Assembly: GCA_947044365.1 (NCBI GenBank)
Contig: OX345650.1
Span: 4,335,372 to 4,399,371, forward strand
Origin: Petrosia ficiformis
Lineage: Eukaryota > Porifera > Demospongiae > Haplosclerida > Petrosiidae
DNA: 64,000 nucleotides
Reading direction: 5' to 3'
Below the pieces are notes generated by a model. It was given only the letters and a program-made list of their open reading frames with translations, was not told where the DNA came from and made no database searches. Both the position numbers and the translations under genes were made by a program. Of the stretch, positions 41,901-47,262 are shown one piece after another. Numbering within the stretch: position 1 is the stretch's first letter; each line of letters begins with the position of its first letter.

Positions 41901-44900
41901 TTCAGGACAAGGACAGTTTAATCAACCTAGGGATGTAGCATTTGATAGTAAAGGATTTGTATATGTAGCAGATACTTATAATAATCGTATTCAGAAATTC
42001 ACTCCTGAGGGTAGGTTCGTGGATATGTTTGGTACAGAGGGATCCAAACCAGGTCAACTTACTCTTCCATCAGGTATTACAGTGGATGATAATGATCTAC
42101 TGTATATTACTGAGAGTAGGAATAACCATCGTGTTTCTATTTTCACTACACAAGGAGAGTTTATATGTTAGGAACCACTTTGTGACTCAGCCCATTTTAA
42201 AACAGGTTGCCCGTTTTAAAATGGGTTAACCCGTTATGAAACAGGCCGACCTGGTTTGCTACAATTGCAACCACAGTGAACCGTTTTAGAACGGGTCAAG
42301 CAAACTTGACCCAATTTGAAACTGGTCAATTCAATTCAATTTTGAAATAGTACTAAACACTGCTGAATGGTGATGTGCCTACTGATCAAACCAGTTTATA
42401 CCAATGTTTTACAAATAGTAATGAGGTTGATAATAAATCAATATAATTTGTATGCCTCTTCATAAGTAATCTTTGATTTTTTCAATAATCCTTGTACATA
42501 AACCTGTTGAAGAAAAAAGATAACAATACACAAAATTAATGATGCACACATTACCTCAGGTAGGAGCACATCAAGAGCAAACTGAAACTTAGAGGTGAAG
42601 TCACTTTGCGGATTTTCCTTTTCACAGATGGCTAGCAACTTTTGGAATAGAAAGTCCATCTACAAAGATTACCAATTCGAAATACAGCCATGTCAAAATA
42701 TTATACCAGTAATAACTTACATCTTTCTCTGATAAATATGAAGCTGTAATTCCAAATGAATTGCTATGGGATGTTTTTTCTCAATATATCTTGGCCGTAT
42801 GACCCTCTGTAGGTAGACACTTCATTTTAATACCTAACCTGTAACCTGGACAAGAATCCGTTTGCAATACTTGGCTTCAAAGGAGCACTTGTGGCCTGAG
42901 GCTTTCGCAGCTGGCAACTAGAACACAGGCTTACAAACTTTTGTACGACACTACGTGGTATTCCATGGTATAAGCTCTGGATGTATCTATAAAGTAAAAG
43001 AGTATTGCATATTGAGGAGCTCAACTGTGATTGAGCATTAAATCAAAAATACCTTTTCAAATGTCTTCTTGTAACCTGCATGAAGTAGTTCTTTTTCGTG
43101 CACATCTTGAATGGTTTTGAAAAAGTCTTCCACATAAACCACCTTTCTATACTGGCCAAGAATAGAATTATCTTCTACATTCTGGAATGATGAAGAGATT
43201 ACCAAGTTTAACTTTCTTTCATTCAATACAAAAAGGAAAACTAACGTACCTCCTTGTTTTCCTTTACTGGGACAACCAGCAAATCACGGGCACCAACACT
43301 TGGAAGGTCCAAGACGCTTAGATGGTTTTTCTCGATATAGAAACGTAGGTGCTTATCAACGCTGGTCGCAGAGGGATCTTTAATAGCCTCTTTGACTTTT
43401 TCCCTGAACTCTTGATAAAATATCCCACTAGTTCCTCTCTTGCCACTTGGAGGGAAACGCTCAAGAAGACACTTCTCAAAATCCTCACGACCAGGCTCAT
43501 CAATCGTAACGTGACAAACGTGTTAACACTCAGTTCTCACAACGCGGCCGGCTTCGAAACAGGTTGACCCACCTCAAACCGGGCCGGCCAGTTTCAAATC
43601 CGGTCAAAGGTCGGGAATCGGTTCGTAACATATACATTGTTTTGGAAAGTATGGTAACAAGGAGGGACAGTTTAGTGAGCCTAGAGAAGTATCGTTTGAT
43701 AAAAATGGTTATTTATATGTTTGTGACTTATCTAATTATAGAGTTGTTGTGTACTAGTTATATTAGTAAATATTTGATGTAGTTTTAGTCCTAGTATTTT
43801 TATAAGTTCTCTATAATTATTTATAAATATTAATTTTAATGATATTGTGTGATGAAGAAGACATCAACAAACAGACAAAATATTTCATACAGCTAATCTA
43901 CAAATTCATATCAGTGTTTCTCCCATAGTTAAATTCAAACAGGGTATATCATGAGACTATGGTTTATGTTGTAGTTGTAGAAATAGTTATAAATTATGTT
44001 AACTATTATTTCATGTTGTTAACAGTATGAAGTAATTATTGTTTTAATTACATAATAATATTGTGATCATATGTACTTACAATGGTTTATAATCCTCCTT
44101 GTCATGCTGTTTATAAAGTTGTAGGTATACTACTACTACTACAAAAAATAACTAAGTCATATGTGCACATCCACTAATTAATTAAGACCGATGCTATTGC
44201 CACCAGATATTCGGTGGTTGGTACAATCACAATAGTTCTACTACCACAGTTGTTTCTTCATATAAGAAGTCACGAAATAATGTTACATTTATATAGTCTC
44301 ATAAGATATAAGAATTATGTTAGGAGTACTGACAATTTTTTTGTTCTCACTCATGCATGAAATTATTGTATTCTGTGGTTTGTAGAACTATTTTGAATGA
44401 CCACTACCCCATCATCCCCATGGATAAATGTCCTAGGATGTTATCCCACAATGACAGCGTAGAGATGGGCAATAAAAGGATGGTGGGTTGTGTGGAGGAG
44501 GAGGATTAGTACAATAAAATTTGTTCAAATTTAAACCTTAGAGACAAGAGACCCTAGGTTTAACGAATTTGTGCTTATGGTCAATAAACATATACGTTAT
44601 GTAAAATTAGTAATTGTATAATTGTATAAATTAGTGTTGTTTTACTATATGACAATAACAGCCATAGCTATAGCATGTCAATTGTCAAATTAAGTTAAGG
44701 GACCATCGTTAGTAGAAGAATCAAGCCATAAGTCAGCTAATTAGAGTATATATGGTACAACTACACTAGGTACATGTAGTATATAGGCTAGTGGTTTCTA
44801 CCTTCTATATATCATAGTATTGCAGTATAGTACCATATATACTCTAATTATTTATGAAACCCTTTCAATATTAAATTACATGGTATTTTTTCATTATAAT

Positions 44901-47262
44901 AGAGTTGGGGAACTGGCTCCATATGAGGTTATATGTTTGTGGATATCTAAAGTCATCATGTGGGCTGATAATGTACAGTTAGCTCTCAGACACTGGAACC
45001 TGGAACAACCTTATGTGGTATGTGGGTGGGGCTTGTTACTATAGTTACAATATATTGTATAATTATAATGTACATTATGAAGATGACATTGTACATAATA
45101 TAAATACCTTTTATTAATTTTAGCGATTTTAGCGACTAGGTAAAATCATACACGCTAAAAACATGGCTCAGAAATTCACTAAAATTATTACATGCTAGAT
45201 CCAATTTTTTTAAAATCAGTGGATGTAATTAATAGTAGGCTTAAGGTATTATGGCCTCACCAATCACCTTACAATCAAACATGCATGTTTAAGTGATCAT
45301 TCTATTTGGCCATTTTATGAAAAGTCAAATAAATTTGGTATCCAAGAAAAGTAATTATTAGTTCTCCTTTTGTATTTATTGATTCATAAGTCAAGAGTCA
45401 GTCAGTCAGTCATTCAGTCACTCAGTCACTCAGTCACTCAGTCAGTCAGTCAGTCACTCAGTCACTCAGTCACTCAGTCAGATATTACATTGTTATATTA
45501 TTACTATGGTACATGTATAATTACATACCTGCATTGTATATTTTAGTTTGCTTTTGTGACGGGAACTGTTGGCCTGTGCTGTATTCCGATTGGTTACTTC
45601 ATATCTGGATTCTTTCTATTGTATGTGGTTGGTAAGTTTATAATAATTCCAAATATTGGAACAATATCTATTGTGACTTATTCATAGTAATGTCTCTTCT
45701 TGTGTATCCTGTTCTCTTATACTATGATTTGGTAAGCCGTACGGTGGTTACCATGGAAACAAACTACCCCATTTTGGTAGATAGAGTTGTAAGAACGTAC
45801 AATAGAATGAAATCAATGTGTGAGTGTTAAACCAGTATTTGTATATGTAAATGTAATTAATATACCTCTTAGTGAAACGACTACCAGAGGGTGAATTTAT
45901 AGAATATTTGCTACAAGACGATAGTAGTGTGTCTGTTCCAGAGACTGGGACTGAGCCCGATCCTAATCCTGAGTCTGAAACGCAGAATCTCTCAGAGTCA
46001 CCTTCCTATAATAGAGAAGTCTCCATGTCTCTCCCTCCTTTTGGTATATATACATGTGTGATGTTTATAATTATATTGTAATGTAATATGTATACAGTCA
46101 ATGTATTTTAATTGGCCATCATCTTTTAATCATCACTGTGTTTGGTAGATGTGATCCAAGGAGATGATGAGTCAATTAGGAATTGTAGGACAATTTAGAT
46201 GTACAATTGTGTGCTTAGCAAGACAGGCTATTTATAGTATTATTATGATGTAATGTGTTTAATATAGGCTATTTATAGTATCATTATGAAAGTAATATGT
46301 TTAATATAGATAGCATTACACTCTAACAGAAATAATCCAAGCAGATGAATAGTCAAATATTAGATACTATTTATAGTATCAGTTTTACTATGATGTAATA
46401 TAATGTAGACTATTTATAGTATCACTTTTACTATGATGTAATATAATTAGACTATTTATAGTATCACTTTTACTATGATGTAATATAATGTAGACTATTT
46501 ATAGTATCACTTTTACTATGATGTAAATGTACTATTTATAGTATCACTTTTACTATGATGTAATGGTAATCTACACATGTAATTTCAATGTACACAGATC
46601 CAAATGTTAATCCATTGGACTCTATGGTTTCATTCACTCCTCCTCCTGAAGGATTCCCCTCCATCAGATCTTACTTTAAAGATGATTCTAATTCTGTCCC
46701 ATCATCACAATCACATCCTTTAGCTTTATTTCAGAAGGGACCAGATCTTGGAACGATATCCGAATCTTCCGAAACACATGATAATTATAGTACTGATGAA
46801 ATTCAATCGTATGAATGGGATCAACCAAACATTATACCATCTCAAAGTTCTGAACAGTTTGAGAATCCAAGTGAAATTCGCAAACGATCATTTACATTAA
46901 CATTAGATCCTTTTAAATCAGACGATAATCCTCTTCGAGATTCTTTTGATGAGGAGCTTTATGGATCAACTAAACCATCAGAGTCTCAATCCGATACTGT
47001 CCCTGACATTAGTCACGGTCTCAGTCCAGAGTCCAATGACTCTGGATTGAGTACAACTGATACTGACCCCTCCCCTGTTCCATCAGCCCCATTGGAACCT
47101 CCTCCTCCTTATCCGGGCATGTCCCCATACTTCATGCAGCAGTATGGGTCTCCGTCTCTCCAAGGGTTTCAGAATTATGTACCTACAAATACCAGCACAC
47201 CTTCTGAAGAGGATCATACTAATAATGGAACACTGAGGCAAAGAGATGTTAAAAATGATTAG
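11950..47262 (+). CDS. RETREG/FAM134-like reticulon-homology protein (ER-phagy receptor), 7 exons, 531 aa
   Basis: Exons 11950-12140, 14122-14358, 44903-45017, 45547-45631, 45688-45819, 45873-46043 and 46598-47262 join without a frame break (191+237+115+85+132+171+665 nt). Exon 1 has the amphipathic lead and first hydrophobic hairpin (VLWRKPVLTFILYLSVHFLF). Exon 2 continues it (IIFWVLLGDGFWVV) and adds a basic serine-rich linker. Exons 3-5 give a helix (VICLWISKVIMWADNVQLAL), the second hairpin (CIPIGYFISGFFLLYVV) and a following helix. This two-hairpin plan matches the reticulon-homology domain of RETREG1-3, which bends ER membrane. The C-terminal half is acidic, serine/proline-rich and disordered-looking, as in the family; FPSI (in exon 7) is a weak LC3-interacting candidate. 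I found no clear copy of the family LIR. Length fits the family (about 470-540). Intron 2 is 30,544 bp and contains the TRIM array. The start was chosen because it follows the TATA at the usual distance. Confidence 0.7.
12433..12960. repeat. 89-bp tandem repeat, 6 copies, in RETREG-like intron 1
   Basis: The unit begins CTACTAAAATACATATATTT and includes GTGGCTAACGTACTG and CTTATCAGCTAGTCATCAGC. The fourth copy lacks its last 20 or so bases. The rest of intron 1 (12141-14121) shows no gene. Confidence 0.88.
13569..13873. mobile_element. hAT-type MITE with 8-bp target duplication
   Basis: The 305-bp element starts TAGGGATGGGC and ends GCCCATCCCTA, perfect 11-bp inverted termini. It is flanked on both sides by GGTACCAG (13561-13568 and 13874-13881), an exact 8-bp duplication as hAT transposases make. 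The interior is AT-rich with CGATTATC/GATAATCG pairs and no transposase frame. Confidence 0.8.
14381..14620. repeat. 29-bp G-rich minisatellite, 8 copies
   Basis: The unit GAATAGGGGTTTGGGAATTG followed by GGATAATAT is repeated about eight times. It starts roughly 20 bp after the donor of RETREG-like exon 2. Each unit places GGGG, GGG and GGG runs close together on the + strand. Confidence 0.9.
14668..14960 (+). repeat. Dispersed repeat family B (ACCAACAATCTTTTTACC)
   Basis: A repeat starting near ACCAACAATCTTTTTACC with TATAATTGTCCTTCC and several copies of CATTAAACTATACACTATAG. Relatives lie in every TRIM spacer (about 19355, 23409, 28848, 33366, 37965), at 51191 and 56806-56960 on the + strand, and inverted at about 47540-47700. 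It is MITE-like, but ends are not defined. Confidence 0.6.
15619..15625 (+). promoter_or_regulatory. TATA box of TRIM-NHL copy 1 (conserved in all six)
   Basis: TATAAAT lies inside CTATTTATAAATG, 88 bp upstream of the ATG. The same sequence is at 20133, 25216, 29757, 34279 and 39924, 104-115 bp before the other starts. The block CTATTTATAA also fits a MEF2 site. Downstream, 15684-15693 reads CCATATATGG, an exact CArG box, in copy 1; copy 6 keeps it, while copies 2-5 have two extra bases in the A/T core. Confidence 0.55.
15707..17947 (+). CDS. TRIM-NHL E3 ubiquitin ligase, copy 1 (746 aa)
   Basis: A single open frame without introns. The C3HC4 RING uses C21, C24, C36, H38, C41, C44, C61 and C64. 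B-box 1 spans about 105-141. B-box 2 spans 167-197 (C167, H170, C178, C181, C186, C189, H194, H197). A coiled coil follows to about 330, then a filamin-type immunoglobulin repeat (about 370-470) and six NHL blades to the C-terminus (RVVVY). This is the TRIM2/3/71-like architecture: the RING recruits an E2 and the NHL propeller binds RNA or protein. Linker type 'CKVRN' before the filamin repeat; four residues shorter than copy 2 there (no VHK). Loop residues before each N-H-R: EWSGDC, DSGNHR, EEDNHR, DTYNNR, ESSTNNR, DLSNYR. Start chosen as the conserved ATG after the TATA box. Substrate unknown. Confidence 0.95.
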   Translation: MAEKSSSPSDALKKLEEQLTCAICLDLYTDPKTLYCLHSFCCHCLEGLPLELKEKKLFLSCPTCRTSTELPEAGVARLPIAFFINNLSEVHSLLKKVSGDQHVSCDNCKKSDATGYCKQCSKFFCARCVGVHNEWAPFVDHTVISLDEVARSAFQLPSTKPDVTMKCSSHDKPLEIYCETCHDLICYDCTVRIHRTHDYDLVCDTYDKHRKIIESNLEPVREQIVVVTEAVSTLTQREKEITHQGETVKEEIHVMIKQIIDLLLQSERKLTEDVDLAVRHKLSMLSQQKQKAKTTLGQLTYCYDFVEQGLNVGTPQQVLLAQPQMIDRTNSVIKSFKPESFQPVEQADIKLVKSKKIEESIGKIRYSSSCKVRNIDCHLALMDNESSSTIVFESRDGSPVPLPSSDISCYLTPPDNNDPIKCRVKESTQSGQYKVVFTPITRGLHQLHVNIHDINIPGSPLGIPVSISPKMRGNPVKIITGLKQPWGIDVTDDGLMIVSEWSGDCITVLDREGKKLNSFGSKGSGRGQFNFPSGIAITPKGTILVGDSGNHRIQELTIKGECIACFGSYGSGPLQFNRPRGIAINKTTGHIFVAEEDNHRIQVLNPDLTFSYTIGSKGSGQGQFNQPRDVAFDSKGFVYVADTYNNRIQKLTPEGRFVDMFGTKGSKPGQLTLPSGITVDDNDLLYIAESSTNNRVSIFTTQGEFIHCFGKYGNKEGQFDSPRELVCDKNGYLYVCDLSNYRVVVY
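17948..19340. other. 3' flank and spacer, TRIM copy 1
   Basis: No gene. The first kilobase is shared with the flanks of copies 2-5, including CTGATGAAGAAGATGTCAAC, a TGTGTGTGTA run and the palindrome GTCACATGAC at 18744-18753 overlapping ATGAGTCA. The same palindrome is at 23184, 28241, 32845 and 37357. No canonical AATAAA was found near the stop codon. Confidence 0.6.
20237..22483 (+). CDS. TRIM-NHL E3 ubiquitin ligase, copy 2 (748 aa)
   Basis: Full length with intact RING, both B-boxes, coiled coil, filamin repeat and six NHL blades. Linker type 'CKVRN', as in copies 1 and 4. Loop residues are EWSGDC, DSWNHR, NQSNHR, DTYNNR, ESRNNHR and DLSNCR; the blade-3 loop NQS is unique in the array. 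Compared with copy 1, B-box 2 has HIHKTH for RIHRTH, keeping the metal ligands. Blade-5/6 sequence (KERQFHNLREVSFDKNG) is closest to copy 3. It is likely active by sequence, since no frame damage is seen. Confidence 0.95.
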   Translation: MAEKSSAPSDALKKLEEQLTCPICLDLYTDPKSLYCLHSFCCHCLEGLPLELKEKKLFLSCPTCRISTELPEAGVARLPIAFFINNLSEVHSLLKKVSGDQHVSCDNCKKSDATGYCKQCTKFLCARCVGVHNEWAPFIDHTVISLDEVARSAFQLPSTKPDVTMKCSSHDKPLEIYCETCHDLICYDCTVHIHKTHDYDLVRDTYDKHRKIIESSLEPVREQIVVVTEAVSTLTQREKEITHQGETVKEEIHVMIKQIIDLLLQSERKLTEDVYLAVRHKLSMLSQQKRKAETTLGQLTDCYDFVEQGHKVGTPQQVLLAQPQMINHTNSVIKSFKPESFQPVEQADIKLVKSKKIEEVHKSIGEVRYSSCKVRNIDCHLALMDNESTSTIVFESRDGSPVPLPPSDISCYLTPPDNNDPIKCRVKESTQSGQYKVVFTPITRGLHQLHVKVHDINIPGSPLSIPVSISPKMRSNPVKIITGLKQPWGIDVTDDGLMIVSEWSGDCITVLDREGKKLNSFGSKGSGRGQFNLPTGIAITPKGTILVGDSWNHRIQELTIKGECIACFGSYGSGPLQFNCPLGIAINKTTGHIFVANQSNHRIQVLNPDLTFSYIIGSRGSGQGQFNQPRDVAFDSKGFVYVADTYNNRIQKFTPEGRFVDMFGTEGSKPGQLTLPSGITVDDNDLLYIIESRNNHRVSIFTTQGEFIHCFGKYGNKERQFHNLREVSFDKNGYLYVCDLSNCRVVVY
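23684..23998. mobile_element. hAT-type MITE upstream of TRIM copy 3
   Basis: The 315-bp element starts TAGTGATGTGTGAT and ends ATCACACATCCCTA. It is flanked by GTTTCATT on both sides (23676-23683 and 23999-24006), an exact 8-bp duplication. The same site without insertion is present upstream of copies 4 and 5 (GTTTCATTATTG, GTTTCATTATCG), giving an empty-site control. Confidence 0.82.
24535..25119. mobile_element. Unclassified 585-bp element upstream of TRIM copy 3
   Basis: It starts AACCCAAGCGCGTAGGCGG and ends with a hairpin TGCACTTGAGTGCA then TTC. It interrupts a spacer that is continuous in the other units. A relative with the same two ends lies at 60488-60971. The flanks show ATT/ATT duplication at best. 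No transposase frame. Its 3' end is about 100 bp upstream of the copy-3 TATA box. Superfamily unknown; the terminal hairpin recalls Helentron-type ends, but this is weak. Confidence 0.55.
25331..27583 (+). CDS. TRIM-NHL E3 ubiquitin ligase, copy 3 (750 aa)
   Basis: Full length, with all RING and B-box ligands kept. The linker before the filamin repeat is the second type (SYHPSLVRVNDSQLPIVDNE), shared with copies 5 and 6 and unrelated in sequence to the 'CKVRN' linker of 1, 2 and 4. The filamin repeat has private changes (SGLCMVVFTPIAHG, INISGSP). Loop residues are ERDGHC, DSWNHR, DEYNHQ, DTYNNR, ESRDNHR and DLSNHR. Its proximal promoter is retained, but sequences more than about 100 bp beyond the TATA box are replaced by the 585-bp element, so regulation may differ from the sister copies. 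Confidence 0.95.
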   Translation: MAEKSSSPSDALKKLEEQLTCPICLDLYTDPKTLYCLHSFCCHCLEGLPLELKEKKLFLSCPTCRISTELPEAGVARLPIAFFINNLSEVHSLLKKVSGDQHVSCDNCKKSDATGYCKQCTKFFCSRCVGVHNEWAPFIDHTVISLDEVARSAFQLPSTKPDVTMKCSSHDKPLEIYCETCHDLICYDCTVRIHRTHDYDLVRDTYDKHRKIIESSLEPVREQIVVVTEAVSTLTRREKEITHQGETVKEEIHVMIKQIIDLLLQSERKLTEDVYLAVRHKLSMLSQQKRKAETTLGQLTDCYDFVEQGHKVGTPQQVLLAQPQMINRTNSVIKSFKPESFQPVEQADIKLVKREKIEEVHKSIGEIQCSYHPSLVRVNDSQLPIVDNESTSTIVFESCDGSPVPLPPSYISCYLTPPDNNHPIKCRVKESTQSGLCMVVFTPIAHGLHQLHVKVHDINISGSPLSIPVSISPKMRGNPVKIITGLNKPWGIDVTDDGLLIVSERDGHCITVLDREGKKLNSFGSQGSGRGQFNSPSGIAVNPKGTILVGDSWNHRIQELTMKGECVACVGSYGIGPLQFICPLGIAINKTTGHIFVADEYNHQIQVLNPDLTFSYIIGSRGSGQGQFNQPRDVAFDSKGFVYVADTYNNRIQKFTPEGRFVDMFGTEGSKPGQLTLPSGITVDDNDLLYIIESRDNHRVSIFTTQGEFMHCFGKYGNKERQFNNPREVSFDKNGHLYVCDLSNHRVVVY
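29861..32053 (+). CDS. TRIM-NHL E3 ubiquitin ligase, copy 4 (730 aa, internal in-frame deletion)
   Basis: RING, B-boxes, coiled coil and filamin repeat are intact, with RING change PMCLDL (M for I between the first cysteines, shared with copy 5). Linker type 'CKVRN'. An in-frame loss of 54 nt removes the segment between blade 3 and blade 4 (NPDLTFSYIIGSRGSGQGQ in copy 3), leaving VLKFNQPRD. That takes out most of the last strand and turn of blade 3, so the propeller may be distorted or may close with five blades. From blade 4 on it is nearly identical to copy 1 (ESSTNNR; QFDSPRELVCDKNG). Other loops: EWSGDC, DSNNHR, DEFNHQ, DLSNCR. Confidence 0.93.
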   Translation: MAEKSSSPSDALKKLEEQLTCPMCLDLYTDPKTLYCLHSFCCHCLEGLPLELKEKKLFLSCPTCRTSTELPEAGVARLPIAFFINNLSEVHSLLKKVSGDQHVSCDNCKKSDATGYCKQCSKFFCARCVGVHNEWAPFIDHTVISLDEVARSAFQLPSTKPDVTMKCSSHDKPLEIYCETCHDLICYDCTIRIHRTHDYDLVHDTYDKHRKIIESSLEPVRGQIVVVTEAVSTLTRREKEITHQGETVKEEIHVMIKQIIDLLLQSERKLTEDVYLAVRHKLSMLSQQKQKAKTTLGQLTDCYDFVEQGHKVGTPQQVLLAQPQMINRTNSVIKSFKPESFQPVEQADIKLVKSKKIEEVHKSIGEVRYSSCKVRNIDCHLALMDNESTSTIVFESRDGSPVPLPSSDISCYLTPPDNNDPIKCRVKESTQSGQYKVVFTPITRGLHQLHVNIHDINIPGSPLGIPVSISPKMRGNPVKIITGLKQPWGIDVTDDGLMIVSEWSGDCITVLDREGKKLNSFGSKGSGRGQFNYPSGIAVTPKGTILVGDSNNHRIQELTMKGECVACVGSYGNGPLQFICPRGIAINKTTGHIFVTDEFNHQMQVLKFNQPRDVAFDSKGFVYVADTYNNRIQKLTPEGRFVDMFGTKGSKPGQLTLPSGITVDDNDLLYIAESSTNNRVSIFTTQGEFIHCFGKYGNKEGQFDSPRELVCDKNGYLYVCDLSNCRVVVY
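34383..36635 (+). CDS. TRIM-NHL E3 ubiquitin ligase, copy 5 (750 aa)
   Basis: Full length. The N-terminal region matches copies 2 and 4, the linker is the second type (SYHLSFVRVNDSQLPIVENE), and the first blade is of the EWSGDC class, a combination not seen in another copy and so mosaic. Loop residues are EWSGDC, DSNNHR, DEYNHQ, DTYNNR, ESVGNHR and DKDNHR. Blades 5 and 6 carry the most private differences of the array (KGGNKEGQFSEPRELSFDKN). The B-box 2 tyrosine of the other copies is histidine here (ICHDC); metal ligands are unchanged. Confidence 0.95.
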   Translation: MAEKSSAPSDALKKLEEQLTCPMCLDLYTDPKSLYCLHSFCCHCLEGLPLELKEKKLFLSCPTCRISTELPEAGVARLPIAFFINNLSEVHSLLKKVSGDQHVSCDNCKKSDATGYCKQCSKFFCARCVGVHNEWAPFIDHTVISLDEVARSAFQLPSTKPDVTMKCSSHDKPLEIYCETCHDLICHDCTIRIHKTHDYDLVRDTYDKHRKIIESSLEPVREQIVVVTEAVSTLTQREKEITHQGETVKEEIHVMIKQIIDLLLQSERNLTEDVDLAVRHKLSMLSQQKLKAETTLGQLTDYYDFVEQGLKVGTPQQVLLAQPQMIDRTNSVIKSFKPESFQPVEQADIKLVKSKKIKEVQKSIGEIQCSYHLSFVRVNDSQLPIVENESTSIIVFESQDGSPVPLPPSDISCHLIPPDNNHPIKCRVKESTQSGQYKVVFTPITRGLHQLHVKVHDINIPGSPLSIPVSISPKMRGNPVKIITGLKQPWGIDVTDDGLLIVSEWSGDCITVLDREGKKLNSFGSKGSGRGQFNYPSGIAVTPKGTILVGDSNNHRIQELTMKGECVACVGRYGNGPLQFICPRGIAINKTTGHIFVADEYNHQIQVLNPDLTFSYIIGSRGSGQGQFNQPRDVAFDSKGFVYVADTYNNRIQKFTPEGRFVDMFGTEGSKPGQLTLPSGITVDDNDLLYITESVGNHRVSIFTTQGEFIHCFGKGGNKEGQFSEPRELSFDKNGCLYVCDKDNHRVVVY
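38381..38688. mobile_element. hAT-type MITE upstream of TRIM copy 6
   Basis: The same element at the same unit position as 23684-23998, with the same GTTTCATT duplication (38373-38380 and 38689-38696). A third, left-truncated remnant (ending CACATCCCTAG near 15024) lies upstream of copy 1. The insertion therefore preceded the duplication that gave units 1, 3 and 6. Confidence 0.8.
39046..39659. mobile_element. 614-bp element with TACCGTATAGCAG inverted ends and a broken transposase-like frame
   Basis: The left end TACCGTATAGCAG is mirrored by CTGCTATACGGTA at the right, with TA at the borders. It splits the family-A repeat upstream of TRIM copy 6, which is continuous in the other units. Inside, 39185-39406 (+) encodes 73 residues ending in a helix-turn-helix-like segment (RYSPEERAVIARFATEHG) and then stops. 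That segment resembles N-terminal DNA-binding parts of pogo/CENP-B-type or related transposases. No catalytic domain, so it is non-autonomous. Confidence 0.6.
40036..43757 (+). pseudogene. TRIM-NHL copy 6, interrupted by a transposon in the last NHL blades
   Basis: The frame runs 40036-42165 with intact RING, B-boxes, coiled coil, second-type linker, filamin repeat and blades 1 to mid-5 (EHDGHC, DSNNHR, DEYNHQ, DTYNNR, ESRNNHR). It then enters the insertion and stops at once (TAG at 42169-42171). The missing 3' part resumes at 43635 and ends at 43757, with loop DLSNYR. Only the last 40 or so residues are separated, so a truncated RING-B-box protein of 711 residues could still be made. Its propeller could not close normally. 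Downstream of 43757 the usual 3' flank continues to about 44160 and then diverges. Confidence 0.88.
42166..43630 (-). mobile_element. Ginger-like DNA transposon, non-autonomous, inside TRIM copy 6
   Basis: Length is 1,465 bp. Ends are TGTTAGGAACC and GGTTCGTAACA (inverted), flanked by a 4-bp duplication TATA (42162-42165 and 43631-43634). TGTNR ends with 4-bp duplications are the Ginger1 signature. Subterminal regions carry several CCCGTTTTAAAACGGG-like palindromes. On the - strand, exon-like segments encode a KRBA2-like region (43257-43500, with DKHLRFYIEKNHLSVLDLPS) and an integrase-type HHCC zinc finger (H-x5-H near 43080, C-x2-C in VSLCSSCQLRK near 42920). I could not join the two HHCC exons in frame. 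No DDE catalytic core was found, so it depends on another element or is dead. Confidence 0.7.
43758..44902. other. End of the TRIM array and 3' part of the giant intron
   Basis: No gene. Unit-type flank continues to about 44160, followed by unrelated sequence (44170-44580), then degraded unit fragments (44585-44700) and a short inverted TATATGGTAC/GTACCATATA pair at about 44750-44840. Confidence 0.5.
45393..45482. repeat. CAGT-based microsatellite
   Basis: CAGT and CACT tetramers alternate (CAGTCACTCAGT) in RETREG-like intron 3. Confidence 0.9.
46360..46565. repeat. About 42-bp tandem repeat, 5 copies
   Basis: The unit ACTATTTATAGTATCACTTT followed by TACTATGATGTAATATAATG recurs in the last RETREG-like intron, just upstream of the final exon. 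Confidence 0.85.

Larger units (their letters stand above)
14621..44160 (+). repeat. Tandem segmental duplication: six TRIM-NHL units of about 4.5-5.7 kb
   Basis: Each unit has a 5' spacer with two dispersed repeat families, a conserved promoter, an intronless TRIM-NHL frame, and about 1 kb of conserved 3' flank. ATG-to-ATG spacings are 4530, 5094, 4530, 4522 and 5653 bp. Larger spacings are explained by insertions: a hAT MITE plus an element of about 585 bp before copy 3, and a hAT MITE plus a 614-bp element before copy 6. The first unit is preceded by a MITE with its left part deleted. Similarity extends through non-coding flanks, so the duplications were DNA-level and recent, or are kept similar by conversion. 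Confidence 0.92.

Noticed and set aside
44820..45044. Independent 74-aa gene starting at 44820
   Set aside because: The acceptor at 44901-44902 and phase match to exon 2 show that it is exon 3 of the RETREG-like gene.
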